Translations under genes and position numbers: made by a program
The notes under the pieces: model-generated
The model's input: the letters and a program-made list of their open reading frames with translations, nothing else
Told to the model about the DNA's origin: nothing
Databases searched by the model: none
Shown: positions 1-8,529 of the stretch, piece after piece
Layout of the letters: every line of letters starts with the position of its first letter
How positions within the stretch are numbered: the first letter of the stretch is position 1
Origin: Catellatospora citrea
GTDB taxonomy: Bacteria; Actinomycetota; Actinomycetes; Mycobacteriales; Micromonosporaceae
Direction: 5' to 3'
DNA length: 64,000 nucleotides
Assembly: GCF_003610235.1 (NCBI RefSeq)
Contig: NZ_RAPR01000001.1
Location: 3,534,001 to 3,598,000 of the forward strand

Positions 1-1
1 C

Positions 2-538
2 AACCGCGAGGGCGGCTTCAACCAGGGCCCGGACCGTCGGCGGCTGGGCGCCCGCCCCGACGCGATGCGCGCCCGGCTGGCCGCCACCGCCCGGGTGCTG
101 GCCGGCTGCCGGGCGCACACCGCCGACTACGCCGACGTGCTGAGCCGGGCGCTGCCCGGGGACGTGGTCTACCTCGACCCGCCCTACCAGGGCGTGAGTC
201 AGGCCCGGGACCACCGGTACATGGCCGGGCTGCCGCGCGAGGCGTTCGTGGCGCGGCTGCGCGAGGCGGTCGGCCGGGGCACGTCGTTCCTGCTGTCGTA
301 CGACGGCCTGGCCCGCGACGGCAGCACCGGCGAGCGCAGCTACGGCGACCCGCTCCCCGCCGACCTGGGCCTGCTCCACCTGCACCTGGACGCGGGCACC
401 TCCTCCCAGGCCACCCTCAACGGCAGGCACACCCGCACCGTCGAGTCCCTCTACCTCTCCCCCGCCCTGGCCACCCGCCTCGGCGGCCCCGACGCGGTCC
501 ACGCGGCCCTGACCGGAGCGCCCACCTCTCCCCTCTGA
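2..538 (+). CDS. D12-class N6-adenine DNA methyltransferase, C-terminal part
   Basis: The frame is open from the left edge, so the start lies outside; 178 codons are visible. It contains the amino-methyltransferase motif DPPY followed by QGVS, near base 175, and a FNQGPDRRR stretch at the start of the visible part. Both are typical of Dam-like (MT-A70-unrelated, D12 class) enzymes that methylate adenine N6 using S-adenosylmethionine. The protein ends normally at a TGA. Only the distal catalytic part is seen, so whether it is an orphan methylase or the modification half of a restriction system depends on the sequence to the left. The next gene converges from the right with a 22-base gap. Family assignment is fairly secure; sequence specificity cannot be judged. 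Confidence 0.82.
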   Translation, partial: NREGGFNQGPDRRRLGARPDAMRARLAATARVLAGCRAHTADYADVLSRALPGDVVYLDPPYQGVSQARDHRYMAGLPREAFVARLREAVGRGTSFLLSYDGLARDGSTGERSYGDPLPADLGLLHLHLDAGTSSQATLNGRHTRTVESLYLSPALATRLGGPDAVHAALTGAPTSPL

Positions 539-560
539 TAGACGGGCGCAGGCGCCCGGG

Positions 561-2300
561 TCAGGACTGCCAGGAGCGCCAGAGGGCGGCGTAGGAGCCC
601 TCGGCGGCGACGAGTTCGTCGTGGGAGCCGAGTTCGGCGATGCGGCCGTCCTCGACCACGGCGACCCGGTCGGCGTCGTGCGCCGAGAACAGCCGGTGCG
701 CGATGGCGATCACCGTGCGCCCGTCCAGCACCGCGGCCAGCGAGCGTTCCAGGTGCCGGGCCGCGCGCGGGTCGATCAGCGAGGTGGCCTCGTCCAGCAC
801 CAGCGTGTGCGGATCGGCCAGCACGAGACGGGCCAGCGCGAGCTGTTGCGCCTGCGCGGGCGAGACCTCGTGCCGCCCGCCGCCGACCTCGGTGTCGAGG
901 CCTTCGGGCAGCTCGTCGACCCAGTCCAGGGCGTCCACCGCGGCCAGCGCCTCGCGCAGCCGCGCCTCGGACGCGTCCGGCCGGGCCAGCGCCAGGTTGT
1001 CGCGCAGCGTGCCGACGAACACGTGGTGCTCCTGGGTGACCAGCGCGACGTGGCCGCGCAGCTCCTCCAGCGGCAGCTCGACCAGCGGCGCGCCGCCGAC
1101 GGCGACGGTGCCGGTGCGCGGGCCGTCGATGCCGGCCAGCAGCCGGCCCAGGGTCGACTTGCCCGCACCGGACGGGCCGACCATGGCCAGCCGCTCGCCG
1201 GGCGCGATGGACAGGTCCACGCCGTGCAGCACGTCACGGCCCGCGGTGTACGCGTAGCGCACGTCGGTCGCGGTGAGCCGCTCCGAGTCGGGGCGCGCGC
1301 CGGTGACCTCGCGGTCGTCGGCGATCTCGGCCACGCCCAGCAGCCGGGCCAGCGACGTCGCGCCGACCTGCAGCTCGTCGGCCCAGCCGAGGAGCCGGTC
1401 GATCGGCTCGATCAGCTGCTGCACGTAGAACACGGCCGTGACGACCAGGGCCAGTGGCACCCAGCCCTGGATGTAGAACCAGCCGCCCAGGAACAGCGTC
1501 GCCGCCACCGGCAGCGTGAAGCCCAGGTCGACGATCGGCCAGAAGAAGGTGCGCAGCCGCAGCGTGCCCCGCTCGGCCCGGTACTGCTCGCGCAGGTCGT
1601 GGTCGGTGCGCGCGATGCGGCGCGCGCCGGTGCGCAGGGCCTCGGTGGTGCGCGCGCCGTCGAAGGTCTCCGTCAGCCCGTCGATGACCTCGGAGGAGGC
1701 GGCGTTCTCGCGCAGGTAGGCCTTGGGGGCGCGGCGCAGGTACCAGCGGGCGCCGCCGACGATGATCGGCGCGCCGATCAGGCAGGGCAGCGCCAGCAGC
1801 GGGGACAGCCAGACCAGCGCGGCCGCCGTCAGCACGAGCGTGATCAGGGCGATCAGCGTCTCCGGCACGCCGCGGCGCATGCTGTGCGACAGCTGCGCGA
1901 CATCCCGGCTGGTACGCGTGACGAGGTCGCCGGTGCCCGCCCGCTCCACCGTGGACAGCGGGATGGCCAGCACCCGGTCGACGAACTCCTCGCGCAGCTC
2001 GGCCAGCACCCGCTCGCCCAGCGTCGCCGAGGCGAACGCGGCGAACCGCGTCAGCACGGCCTGCACCAGCACGAACGTCACCAGCGCGAGGGCGATGCCG
2101 TCGACGGCCGACAGCGTCATGCCGTGCTCGATACCCCCGATGAGCTTGCCCAGCAGGTATGGCGTGACCAGGCCCGCCAGCGCGGCGAGCCCGTGCAGCA
2201 CCACCACCCGGGCGAGCGCGCCGGGGTGCCGGCCGAGCAGTTGCCGGGCATACCGGCGCACCGCGACCGCGTCCGCGACCGGCAGTTGCACCCTGCTCAT
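561..2300 (-). CDS. ABC exporter half-transporter with degenerate signature motif
   Basis: A 579-residue fused half-transporter: about six membrane helices in residues 1-310, then a nucleotide-binding domain. Walker A (GPSGAGKS, residues 375-382), Walker B (LVLDEATS, about 500-507) and the H-loop histidine (IAHRL, H535) are intact. The LSGGQ signature is replaced by VSPAQ (about 479-483). It lies 13 bases after the stop of another half-transporter (2314-4017) whose defects are complementary, so the two almost certainly form a heterodimeric type IV (ABCB-like) exporter. This subunit supplies the catalytic Walker B glutamate of the one competent ATP site. Substrate is unknown; multidrug, lipid or peptide export are all possible. 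The ATG start has GGAG-rich sequence just upstream. Confidence 0.9.
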   Translation of the reverse strand: MSRVQLPVADAVAVRRYARQLLGRHPGALARVVVLHGLAALAGLVTPYLLGKLIGGIEHGMTLSAVDGIALALVTFVLVQAVLTRFAAFASATLGERVLAELREEFVDRVLAIPLSTVERAGTGDLVTRTSRDVAQLSHSMRRGVPETLIALITLVLTAAALVWLSPLLALPCLIGAPIIVGGARWYLRRAPKAYLRENAASSEVIDGLTETFDGARTTEALRTGARRIARTDHDLREQYRAERGTLRLRTFFWPIVDLGFTLPVAATLFLGGWFYIQGWVPLALVVTAVFYVQQLIEPIDRLLGWADELQVGATSLARLLGVAEIADDREVTGARPDSERLTATDVRYAYTAGRDVLHGVDLSIAPGERLAMVGPSGAGKSTLGRLLAGIDGPRTGTVAVGGAPLVELPLEELRGHVALVTQEHHVFVGTLRDNLALARPDASEARLREALAAVDALDWVDELPEGLDTEVGGGRHEVSPAQAQQLALARLVLADPHTLVLDEATSLIDPRAARHLERSLAAVLDGRTVIAIAHRLFSAHDADRVAVVEDGRIAELGSHDELVAAEGSYAALWRSWQS

Positions 2301-2313
2301 GCTGTCTCCTCTT

Positions 2314-4017
2314 TCACGCGTCCACGCTCCGCGTCACCACGGCGCGGTAGCGGGGCTCGCCTGTCAGCAGCTCACGGTGTGTGCCCTCGGCGACGACCTT
2401 GCCGTCGTCGACGAAGACGACGTGATCGGCCTGGTCCAGCAGCAGCGGGCTGGTGCTGGTGAGCAGCGTGGTGCGACCCTGGCGGGCAGGGCCGACACGG
2501 CGCGCGATGCGGGCCTCGGTGTGCGCGTCGACGGCGCTGGTCGGCTCGACCATGATCAGGATCGGCGCGTCGGCCAGCAGCGCGCGGGCCAGCCGCAGGC
2601 GCTGCTGCTGCCCGCCGGAGAACTCCCGTCCCCGCTCGGCGACGAACGCGGCGAGCCCGTCCGGCAGCGCGTCGAGGACCTCCTCGGCGCTGGCGGCGCG
2701 CAGCGCCGCCACGATCTGCTCGTCACCGGCCGTCCCGGTCGGGTCCAGCTCCTCGCGCAGCGGGCCGCTGAACAGCCGAGCGTTGTTGTCGGCGACCAGG
2801 ATGCGTGCCCGCACCTCGTCCCGGGTCGCGGCCGACAGCGGCACTCCCCCGAGGGTCACCTCGCCCTCGGTGTACCGGCCGAGCCGGTCGGCGATCTCGA
2901 TGGCGTCCTCGGGCCGGTCCGCGGCCAGCACGGTCAGCACGCCGGGCCGCAGGGACAGCCCGGACTTCACGTCCACCAGCGCGCCGTGCTCGGGCAGCGG
3001 CCGCGGTGCCGCCGGGGCCGCGATCTCCGGCTCCAGCCGCAGCACCTTGAGCACCCGGCCCGCCGAGACGTGGCCGCGCGTCATCTTCTCCAGCATCTCC
3101 GCGAGCGTGCGCAGCGGCATGACCAGGAACGCGGCGTACCCGTAGAAGCTGGCCAGCTCACCGGGCTGGATCTCGCCGCCGACCGCGAGCCGCGCGCCGA
3201 GCCAGGTGACCAGGGCCAGGAACAGTCCGGGCATGAGCACCTGGATCGACTCCAGCAGGGAGTCGATGCGCGCCGCCCGCACCCCGGCCTCGCGCAGCTG
3301 CTGCGACTGGGTCCGGTAGCGGTCGGCGAAGACCTGCTCGCCGCCGATCCCGCGCAGCACGCGCAGGCCGGCGACGATGTCCACGGCCCGGCCGGTGAGC
3401 GCGCCCTGCTGATCGCGATACGCCTGCTGGCGGCGGTGCAGCGGCTTGATGAGCAGGCTCACCACGGCCATCTGCACGGGCACGCCGAGCAGCACCACCA
3501 GGCCGAGCTTGACCGACGCGGTCAGCAGGATGACGGTGACGGTGATCAGGCTGACGATCGCGGCCGAGCCGCGCGCGGTGATGTCGAGCGCGTTGCCGAT
3601 GTGGCTGGTGTCGGCGGCGCCGATGGCGACGACCTCGCCGGTGGCCATGCGCTTGGGCAGCGTCGCGCCGAGGCGGTTGGCGTGCCGCACCACGGCCTGC
3701 ACGGTGCGGAAGTTCGCCGACATCCAGTTGAACACCGCGTTGCGGTGCCGCATGATGCCGCTGCCCGCCTGCACCAGCCCCAGCAGCAGGAACGCCCCGG
3801 CCCAGCGGGCCAGGGCGGAGGTGTCCTTGGTGGTGATGCCGGCGTCGATCGCCTTGCCGATGACCATGGGTATCAGCGCGCCCACCAGCATCCAGGTGAT
3901 GCCGAAGAACATGCCGAAGCTCAGGGTCCGGAACTGGTGCAAGGCCAGCCACCACAGATACCGGGAGGCTGACCTGCTGTCGGGAGTGCCGGGATCGGCC
4001 AGAGGTAAGGAACGCAT
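2314..4017 (-). CDS. ABC exporter half-transporter with lost Walker A/B and H-loop
   Basis: A 567-residue half-transporter: N-terminal membrane domain (residues about 20-310) and a C-terminal nucleotide-binding domain. The signature FSGGQ (466-470) is canonical. The P-loop position reads LAADRPEDA (364-372) with no GxxGxGK. Walker B is ILIMVEPTS, with valine where the aspartate belongs (V490), and the H-loop region is TSTSP with no histidine. It is thus a non-catalytic partner that contributes only its signature to the site built on the neighbouring subunit. An open frame extends to base 4101, but that would overlap the upstream HAD gene; ATG 4017 gives a protein beginning MRSLPLAD. Expected to act in the cytoplasmic membrane with the 561-2300 product. 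Confidence 0.88.
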   Translation of the reverse strand: MRSLPLADPGTPDSRSASRYLWWLALHQFRTLSFGMFFGITWMLVGALIPMVIGKAIDAGITTKDTSALARWAGAFLLLGLVQAGSGIMRHRNAVFNWMSANFRTVQAVVRHANRLGATLPKRMATGEVVAIGAADTSHIGNALDITARGSAAIVSLITVTVILLTASVKLGLVVLLGVPVQMAVVSLLIKPLHRRQQAYRDQQGALTGRAVDIVAGLRVLRGIGGEQVFADRYRTQSQQLREAGVRAARIDSLLESIQVLMPGLFLALVTWLGARLAVGGEIQPGELASFYGYAAFLVMPLRTLAEMLEKMTRGHVSAGRVLKVLRLEPEIAAPAAPRPLPEHGALVDVKSGLSLRPGVLTVLAADRPEDAIEIADRLGRYTEGEVTLGGVPLSAATRDEVRARILVADNNARLFSGPLREELDPTGTAGDEQIVAALRAASAEEVLDALPDGLAAFVAERGREFSGGQQQRLRLARALLADAPILIMVEPTSAVDAHTEARIARRVGPARQGRTTLLTSTSPLLLDQADHVVFVDDGKVVAEGTHRELLTGEPRYRAVVTRSVDA

Positions 4018-4072
4018 AGCGGGGCTGAACTTACTAGGCCACCCTGTCGAACGCCAGCGGTTTTCCCGGCAT

Positions 4073-4762
4073 TCAGGCAGCCAGCAGCCCCGGCAGGTCA
4101 CCCAGACGGTGGATGGTCTCCCCGGTCCAGTGCGGATCGCTGTCGGCGTGCTCGACCGTGCGCACCACCCGCATGCCCAGCGCCGCGGCGGCCGCCAGCT
4201 CGCCGCCGTGCCCGTCGCCGACGAAGACGCACTCCTGCGGCGTGACCCCCAGGTCGCCGCAGACCTTGAGGAACAGCACCGGGTCGGGCTTGGTCACCCC
4301 GAGCAGGCAGGAGAAGCCCGCGACGTCGAAGCGCGGCGCCAGCGGCTGCTCCCGCCACAGCGTCACGGTCTCCGTCGAGCAGTTGGTGACCAGCCCCAGC
4401 GGGTGTCCCGCCGCGCGCAGCCCGTCCAGTACCGACAGCACGGCGGCCGAGGGCCAGAGCAGCTCGCGGGTGAACCGCAGCCGGACCACCTCCGCGAACC
4501 GCACGCCGGTGTCCGTCGGCTCGCCGCCCAGCCGGTAGGCCAGCGTGCGGATGGTCTCGCCCAACGTGCCGAACTCGCCGCGCATGCGGGCGTGCATCGT
4601 GCCCCGGAACAGCGTGGCGAACCGGTCCGGATCCACGCCCAGCGCCCCGGCCATCTGCCGGCTGACCTCGTCGCGCTGCGCCGACGTCCGATCCGGGATC
4701 AGGGTCTGGTAGAGGTCGAACAGGATCGCGCCACGCCGACGCGCCCTCCGGATGTCCAGCAC
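4073..4762 (-). CDS. HAD-superfamily hydrolase
   Basis: 229 residues with the HAD motif order: motif I FDLYQTL (nucleophile D16), motif II LVTNCST (about 125-131), motif III lysine in GVTKPDP, and motif IV FVGDGHGGE. In motif I the second acidic residue is tyrosine (Y18). This resembles the DxYGT form of L-2-haloacid dehalogenase-like enzymes rather than the DxDGT form of most phosphatases. The motif IV acid is Glu rather than Asp. The protein is soluble and probably has phosphatase or dehalogenase chemistry on a small metabolite; the substrate cannot be inferred. It lies 55 bases upstream of the ABC pair and could be co-transcribed with it. Confidence 0.85.
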   Translation of the reverse strand: MLDIRRARRRGAILFDLYQTLIPDRTSAQRDEVSRQMAGALGVDPDRFATLFRGTMHARMRGEFGTLGETIRTLAYRLGGEPTDTGVRFAEVVRLRFTRELLWPSAAVLSVLDGLRAAGHPLGLVTNCSTETVTLWREQPLAPRFDVAGFSCLLGVTKPDPVLFLKVCGDLGVTPQECVFVGDGHGGELAAAAALGMRVVRTVEHADSDPHWTGETIHRLGDLPGLLAA

Positions 4763-4820
4763 GCGCAGAGGTTACCGGAGTATGGGACGCGCACGGCACC
4801 TCCGCACGGCCCGTAAATCG

Positions 4821-6455
4821 TCACGGGCGCTCGGTTTCCGACCACACCGTCCGGTCGGCCTGCTCCTGCGGCGACAGCCCCTGCGGCCCGGTGAACGGAC
4901 GCAGGTAACGCCGCTGGAGGCCGGGCACCCCGTCCGCGATCACGAAGCTCGCCTTGCGCTGGGCGGGCGCTCCGGCGCGGTGCACGTACGGCAGGGTCAT
5001 GAAGTCCGCGGTCAGTTCGGCGGGCCGTACCGTGGCCCGCACGTAGCCGCGCTGGCCGTTGTACAGGTGCAGGTGCTTGTTGTGGCCCAGGAACGGGTGC
5101 GTCGCCGGGTCCGAGTCGAGCCCGTCCCCGCCCGTGGTCAGCGAGGTGCAGATCAGCTCCGAGCCCACCACCGGCGCGTGCGGGTCGGCGAAGTCCAGTT
5201 TCACGTCGGCCGCCCAGTGCGCGTGCACGTCCCCGGTGAGCACCACCGCGTTGCGCACCTTCGCGTCGAGCCAGCCCTGCACCACCCGCCGCCGCGAGGC
5301 CGCGTACCCGTCCCAGGCGTCCTGGCTCGTGCTCAGCGCCGGCCCCGGGTCCCGGTCGCGCTGCGCGAAGAAGACCTGCTGGGCCAGGACGTCCCAGGTG
5401 GCGCCGCTGCGTCGGAACCCGTCGAGCAGCCACTTCTCCTGCGCCGCACCGAGGATGGAGCGGGCGGGGTCGGCCGCCGCCGGGCAGTCCCGGTAGCCGT
5501 CGCCGCAGCCCTGGTCGTCGCGGTACTGGCGGGTGTCGAGCAGGTGGAAGGTGGCCAGGCTGCCCCAGTGCACCCGGCGGTGCAGCGGCAGCGCCGTGCC
5601 GCGCGGCTGCCGGGCGTTACGCAGCGGCATGTTCTCCCAGTACGCCCGCATCGCCGCGGTGCGCCGCTGCGCGAAGCGCGGGTTCGGCCGCTCCGGCACC
5701 GGGCCCGCCCAGTTGTTGTCCACCTCGTGGTCGTCGAACACCACCGCCCACGGCGCGACCGCGTGCGCCGCCTGCAGGTCCGGGTCCAGCTTGTACTGCG
5801 CGAACCGCTGCCGGTAGTGCGCCAGCGTCTGCGTCTCCGGGCCGGCATGGTCGCGCACGTTGCCGCTCGGCGCGTTGTAGACACGGGCCGCGTACTCGTA
5901 CACGTAGTCGCCCAGGTGCACGATCAGCTCCGGCTCGGACTCCGCGATGCGGCGGTAGCCGGTGAAGAAGCCGTGCTCGTACTGCGCGCAGGACAGGAAC
6001 GCCAGCCCCAGCGCCGCCGGCAGCGAGTCCCGGGCCGGCGCGGTGCGGGTGCGCCCGACGGGTGAGGTCCAGCGGTCCACACCGAAGCGGTAGAAATACT
6101 CCCGGCCGGGCTCCAGGCCCCGCGGCTCGACGTGCACGCTGTGCGCCCAGGACGGCTCCGCCCAGGTCATGCCGGACGCGGCCGGCCGGGTGAAGCGCTC
6201 GTCCTGGGCGACCTGCCACCAGACCTCGTACGCCCGGTCGGCCATGCCCCCGCGGCCGTCCTCGGCCATCGGCGCCACCGCCAGCCTGGTCCAGATCACG
6301 AAGCCGTCCGGGGACGGATCCCCCGAGGCCACCCCCAGCGTGAACGGATCGGTCGCCGGGCCCTCCGCGCTCGCCGGCCGCCCGAACAACCCGGCGACGA
6401 CCGCAGCGCCGCCACCCACCAGCACACCCCGCCGAGAAACCACGCGCACCCCCAC
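4821..6455 (-). CDS. PhoD-like alkaline phosphatase/phosphodiesterase, Tat-exported
   Basis: 544 residues starting with a twin-arginine signal (SRRGVLVGG at about residues 7-15, then a hydrophobic stretch ending AxA near residue 30). An N-terminal fibronectin-like domain (TLGVASGDPSPDGFVIWTR) precedes a metallophosphatase domain with LGDYVYEY, FDDHEVDNNW and LTGDVHAHW motifs. These are the metal ligands of the PhoD family, which uses Fe/Ca to hydrolyse phosphodiesters and monoesters outside the cell. The start is a GTG; two further in-frame GTGs lie within six codons, so the N-terminus is uncertain by a few residues. No PHO box was identified upstream. It stands alone between the HAD gene and a small hypothetical gene. 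Confidence 0.93.
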   Translation of the reverse strand: MGVRVVSRRGVLVGGGAAVVAGLFGRPASAEGPATDPFTLGVASGDPSPDGFVIWTRLAVAPMAEDGRGGMADRAYEVWWQVAQDERFTRPAASGMTWAEPSWAHSVHVEPRGLEPGREYFYRFGVDRWTSPVGRTRTAPARDSLPAALGLAFLSCAQYEHGFFTGYRRIAESEPELIVHLGDYVYEYAARVYNAPSGNVRDHAGPETQTLAHYRQRFAQYKLDPDLQAAHAVAPWAVVFDDHEVDNNWAGPVPERPNPRFAQRRTAAMRAYWENMPLRNARQPRGTALPLHRRVHWGSLATFHLLDTRQYRDDQGCGDGYRDCPAAADPARSILGAAQEKWLLDGFRRSGATWDVLAQQVFFAQRDRDPGPALSTSQDAWDGYAASRRRVVQGWLDAKVRNAVVLTGDVHAHWAADVKLDFADPHAPVVGSELICTSLTTGGDGLDSDPATHPFLGHNKHLHLYNGQRGYVRATVRPAELTADFMTLPYVHRAGAPAQRKASFVIADGVPGLQRRYLRPFTGPQGLSPQEQADRTVWSETERP

Positions 6456-6619
6456 CTGACCAGGGGGTGACCCCCATAGTCACCGGCCACGCCACCACCG
6501 GCCGCACGCCACGCCGCCGCCTTTTCACGATCGGCGCTTGGTGTCACCTGCCGCGGTGAGACCGCAGTTCTTGACACAGGACAGCGATCATCGCGGGGAG
6601 CGGGGAGCCGGTCGGTGGG

Positions 6620-6874
6620 TCAGCGGTCGACGGGGGTGAAGTCCCAGACGTGGGGGGAGCGGGCGGCCAGGCCGTCGGGGGGGTCGGCGAGCGGGCGGGG
6701 GTCGCCGCGCCAGCGGGAGATCACCACGACGCGCAGGTCGGTGGAGGAGAACACCTCGCTCGCGATGTGCAGCGGCTCCACCTCCAGCCGCGGCACCGCC
6801 TCGTCGCAGACCCAGGCCAGCAGATCCGTGAAGGTACGCGGATACGCGCGCACCTCCCACATACGCACGATCAC
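6620..6874 (-). CDS. Small conserved-looking hypothetical protein
   Basis: 84 residues from GTG 6874, or 80 from ATG 6862. GTG 6874 is preferred because GAGGG lies seven bases upstream. The protein begins near MWEVRAYPRTF and is rich in Asp, Arg and aromatic residues; no signal peptide, membrane segment or known motif was recognised. It follows the tsaD stop by 26 bases on the same strand and is probably the last gene of the tsaB-rimI-tsaD unit. The mixed alpha/beta look (EVRAYPRTFTDLLAWVCDEAV, LRVVVISRW) suggests a small ferredoxin-like or dimeric fold, but that is a guess. Confidence 0.6.
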   Translation of the reverse strand: MIVRMWEVRAYPRTFTDLLAWVCDEAVPRLEVEPLHIASEVFSSTDLRVVVISRWRGDPRPLADPPDGLAARSPHVWDFTPVDR

Positions 6875-6900
6875 GTCGTCGCCCTCAGCACCGGGCAAAG

Positions 6901-7950
6901 CTACACCCCGACGAGCGTGAGCGGCATCGCGGAGTCGGCCGCGAAGTCCAGCTTGGACGGTGCGTTCCCGGCGGCGACCAGATGCGACCCCAGCGCGGCG
7001 ACCATGGCCCCGTTGTCGGTGCACAGCTTGGGCCGCGGCACCCGCACGGTGATGCCGTACCCGGCAGCGCGTTCGGCCGCCATCGCCTTCAGCCGCGAGT
7101 TCGCCGCCACCCCGCCGCCGATGACCAGCGTCTCGATGCCCTGGCTGCGGCAGGCGTCGATCGCCTTGCGGACCAGCACGTCGCAGACCGCGTCCTGGAA
7201 GCTCGCCGCCACGTCGTTGACCGGCACCGGCTCGCCGGACCGCTCGCGCGCCTCGACCCAGCGCGCCACAGCCGTCTTCAGCCCGGAGAAGGAGAAGTCG
7301 AACCGGTGCTCGACCAGGTCTTTCGGCCCGGTCAGGCCGCGCGGGAAGGTGATCGCCAGCGGGTCGCCGTCGCGGGCCGCCCGGTCGATCGGCGGGCCGC
7401 CCGGGAACGGCATGCCCAGCAGCCGGGCCACCTTGTCGAAGGCCTCACCGGCCGCGTCGTCGATGGTCGCGCCCAGCGGGGTCACCCCGCGGGCCAGATC
7501 GTCGACCCGCAGCAGCGACGAGTGCCCACCCGAGACCAGCAGCGCGATCGCCGGCTCCGGCAGCGGGCCGTGCTCCAGGGTGTCCACCGCGACGTGGGCC
7601 GCGAGGTGGTTCACGCCGTAGATCGGCTTCTCGGCGGCCAGCGCCAGGCCCTTGGCCCCGGCGACGCCGACCAGCAGCGCCCCGGCCAGGCCGGGCCCGG
7701 CGGTGACGGCGATGGCGTCGATGTCGGCCAGGGTCACCCCGGCCTCGTCCAGCGCCCGGTGCAGCGTCGGCACCAGCGCCTGCAGGTGCGCGCGGCTGGC
7801 CACCTCCGGCACCACCCCGCCGAAGCGGGCGTGCTCGTCGACGCTCGACGCCAGCGCGTCGGCCAGCAGGGTGTGCCCCCGCACGATGCCCACGCCGGTC
7901 TCGTCGCAGCTGCTCTCGATCCCCAGAACCAGGGGTTCGCTGGTGCTCAC
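6901..7950 (-). CDS. tsaD: tRNA N6-adenosine threonylcarbamoyltransferase TsaD
   Basis: 349 residues, the usual TsaD/Kae1/Gcp length, opening with [15 protein letters not shown] and carrying the NHLAAHVAV metal-binding histidines near residue 110 and the VSGGHS loop. TsaD transfers threonylcarbamoyl from threonylcarbamoyl-AMP to A37 of ANN-decoding tRNAs, working with TsaB and TsaE. Both partners are encoded within 5 kb (8526-9203 and 11723-12214), which fits the assignment. The GTG start at 7950 overlaps the stop of a nine-residue mini-ORF (7947-7976) that carries the Shine-Dalgarno-like GAGGAGAAGG. Confidence 0.97.
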   Translation of the reverse strand: MSTSEPLVLGIESSCDETGVGIVRGHTLLADALASSVDEHARFGGVVPEVASRAHLQALVPTLHRALDEAGVTLADIDAIAVTAGPGLAGALLVGVAGAKGLALAAEKPIYGVNHLAAHVAVDTLEHGPLPEPAIALLVSGGHSSLLRVDDLARGVTPLGATIDDAAGEAFDKVARLLGMPFPGGPPIDRAARDGDPLAITFPRGLTGPKDLVEHRFDFSFSGLKTAVARWVEARERSGEPVPVNDVAASFQDAVCDVLVRKAIDACRSQGIETLVIGGGVAANSRLKAMAAERAAGYGITVRVPRPKLCTDNGAMVAALGSHLVAAGNAPSKLDFAADSAMPLTLVGV

Positions 7951-7976
7951 GCCTTCTCCTCGCTGCGCTCGCTCAT
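7947..7976 (-). CDS. Nine-residue SERSE mini-ORF coupled to tsaD
   Basis: ATG 7976 opens a nine-codon frame reading MSERSEEKA, whose TGA overlaps the tsaD GTG as GTGA. It is built from one copy of a repeated GAGCGCAGCGAG sequence; two further copies lie upstream before rimI ends. The preceding GAAGAAGG could serve as its ribosome binding site. It may be translated only to couple or re-initiate ribosomes at tsaD; a functional peptide is unlikely. Similar bridging frames occur at 39410-39481 and 34947-34976. Confidence 0.4.
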   Translation of the reverse strand: MSERSEEKA

Positions 7977-8062
7977 GCCTTCTTCTCGCTGCGCTCCTCG
8001 GCGGCCGGAGACCGCCGGAACCACCCGGTTCACTCGCTGCGCTCGCTCACGTTGCCGTCGCC
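7948..8062 (-). repeat. Three clustered GAGCGCAGCGAG repeats between rimI and tsaD
   Basis: On the minus strand three copies of GAGCGCAGCGAG occur within about 110 bases. They are followed by TGAACC in the first copy, AAGAAGG in the second and GAGAAGG in the third. Related sequence is found before thiD (39410-39481) and, diverged, before the gene at 21465. In each case the repeat ends in a purine-rich stretch placed as a ribosome binding site. It therefore looks like a dispersed element tolerated just upstream of start codons. Confidence 0.7.
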
Positions 8063-8088
8063 CGATGTGTGGTCCTTGCCGCGACCGG

Positions 8089-8529
8089 TCACGGCTCCTC
8101 CCGCCGCATCACCAGTGCGTCGGTGTTGCTCGGCTGGTAGTAGCCCTTGCGGATGCCGATCACCTCGAAGCCGTAGCCGGCATACAGCCGCTGCGCCGCC
8201 GCGTTGTCCGACGCGACCTCCAGCAGCACCTGCTTGACCTGGTGCCGGCGGCCCTCGGCGAGCAGCGCCTCCAGCAGCGCCCGGCCGATGCCGCGCCGCT
8301 GGGCCTCACGGCGTACCGCGATGTTGTTGACCCAGCCCTCGCCCTGGCCCACGGCCAGGCCGGCGTAGCCGAGCACGGTGCCGTCGTCCTCGGTGGCGAT
8401 CAGGTAGTGGTGGCCGTTGGCCAGCTCGTTCCAGAACATCGCGGCGGTCCACGCCTCCGCGCCGAACAGGTCGGCCTCGACCGGCAGCAGATCCTCGATC
8501 TGCCACCAGCGCAGCCGCTCGATCTTCAT
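8089..8529 (-). CDS. rimI: Ribosomal-protein-alanine N-acetyltransferase RimI-like
   Basis: 146-residue GNAT-fold protein with the acetyl-CoA loop RREAQRRGIGRALL (about residues 73-86) and the conserved LEVASDNAAAQRLYAGYGF segment that follows it in RimI. The ATG overlaps the tsaB stop (ATGA, 8526-8529). The tsaB-rimI-tsaD order is the classic actinobacterial arrangement. RimI acetylates the N-terminal alanine of ribosomal protein S18 in enterobacteria; actinobacterial members may have broader N-terminal targets. Cytosolic. Confidence 0.93.
   Translation of the reverse strand: MKIERLRWWQIEDLLPVEADLFGAEAWTAAMFWNELANGHHYLIATEDDGTVLGYAGLAVGQGEGWVNNIAVRREAQRRGIGRALLEALLAEGRRHQVKQVLLEVASDNAAAQRLYAGYGFEVIGIRKGYYQPSNTDALVMRREEP

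Noticed and set aside
621..2462. Plus-strand open frame of about 613 codons opposite the ABC exporter genes
   Set aside because: Arg/Gln/Gly-rich antisense shadow without motifs, while the minus strand encodes the ABC exporter half-transporters with full domain structure.
7981..8088. A small protein gene in the rimI-tsaD gap beyond the mini-ORF
   Set aside because: Only frames made of the GAGCGCAGCGAG repeat, including GTG AGC GAG CGC AGC GAG TGA, are open; no ordinary coding signal.
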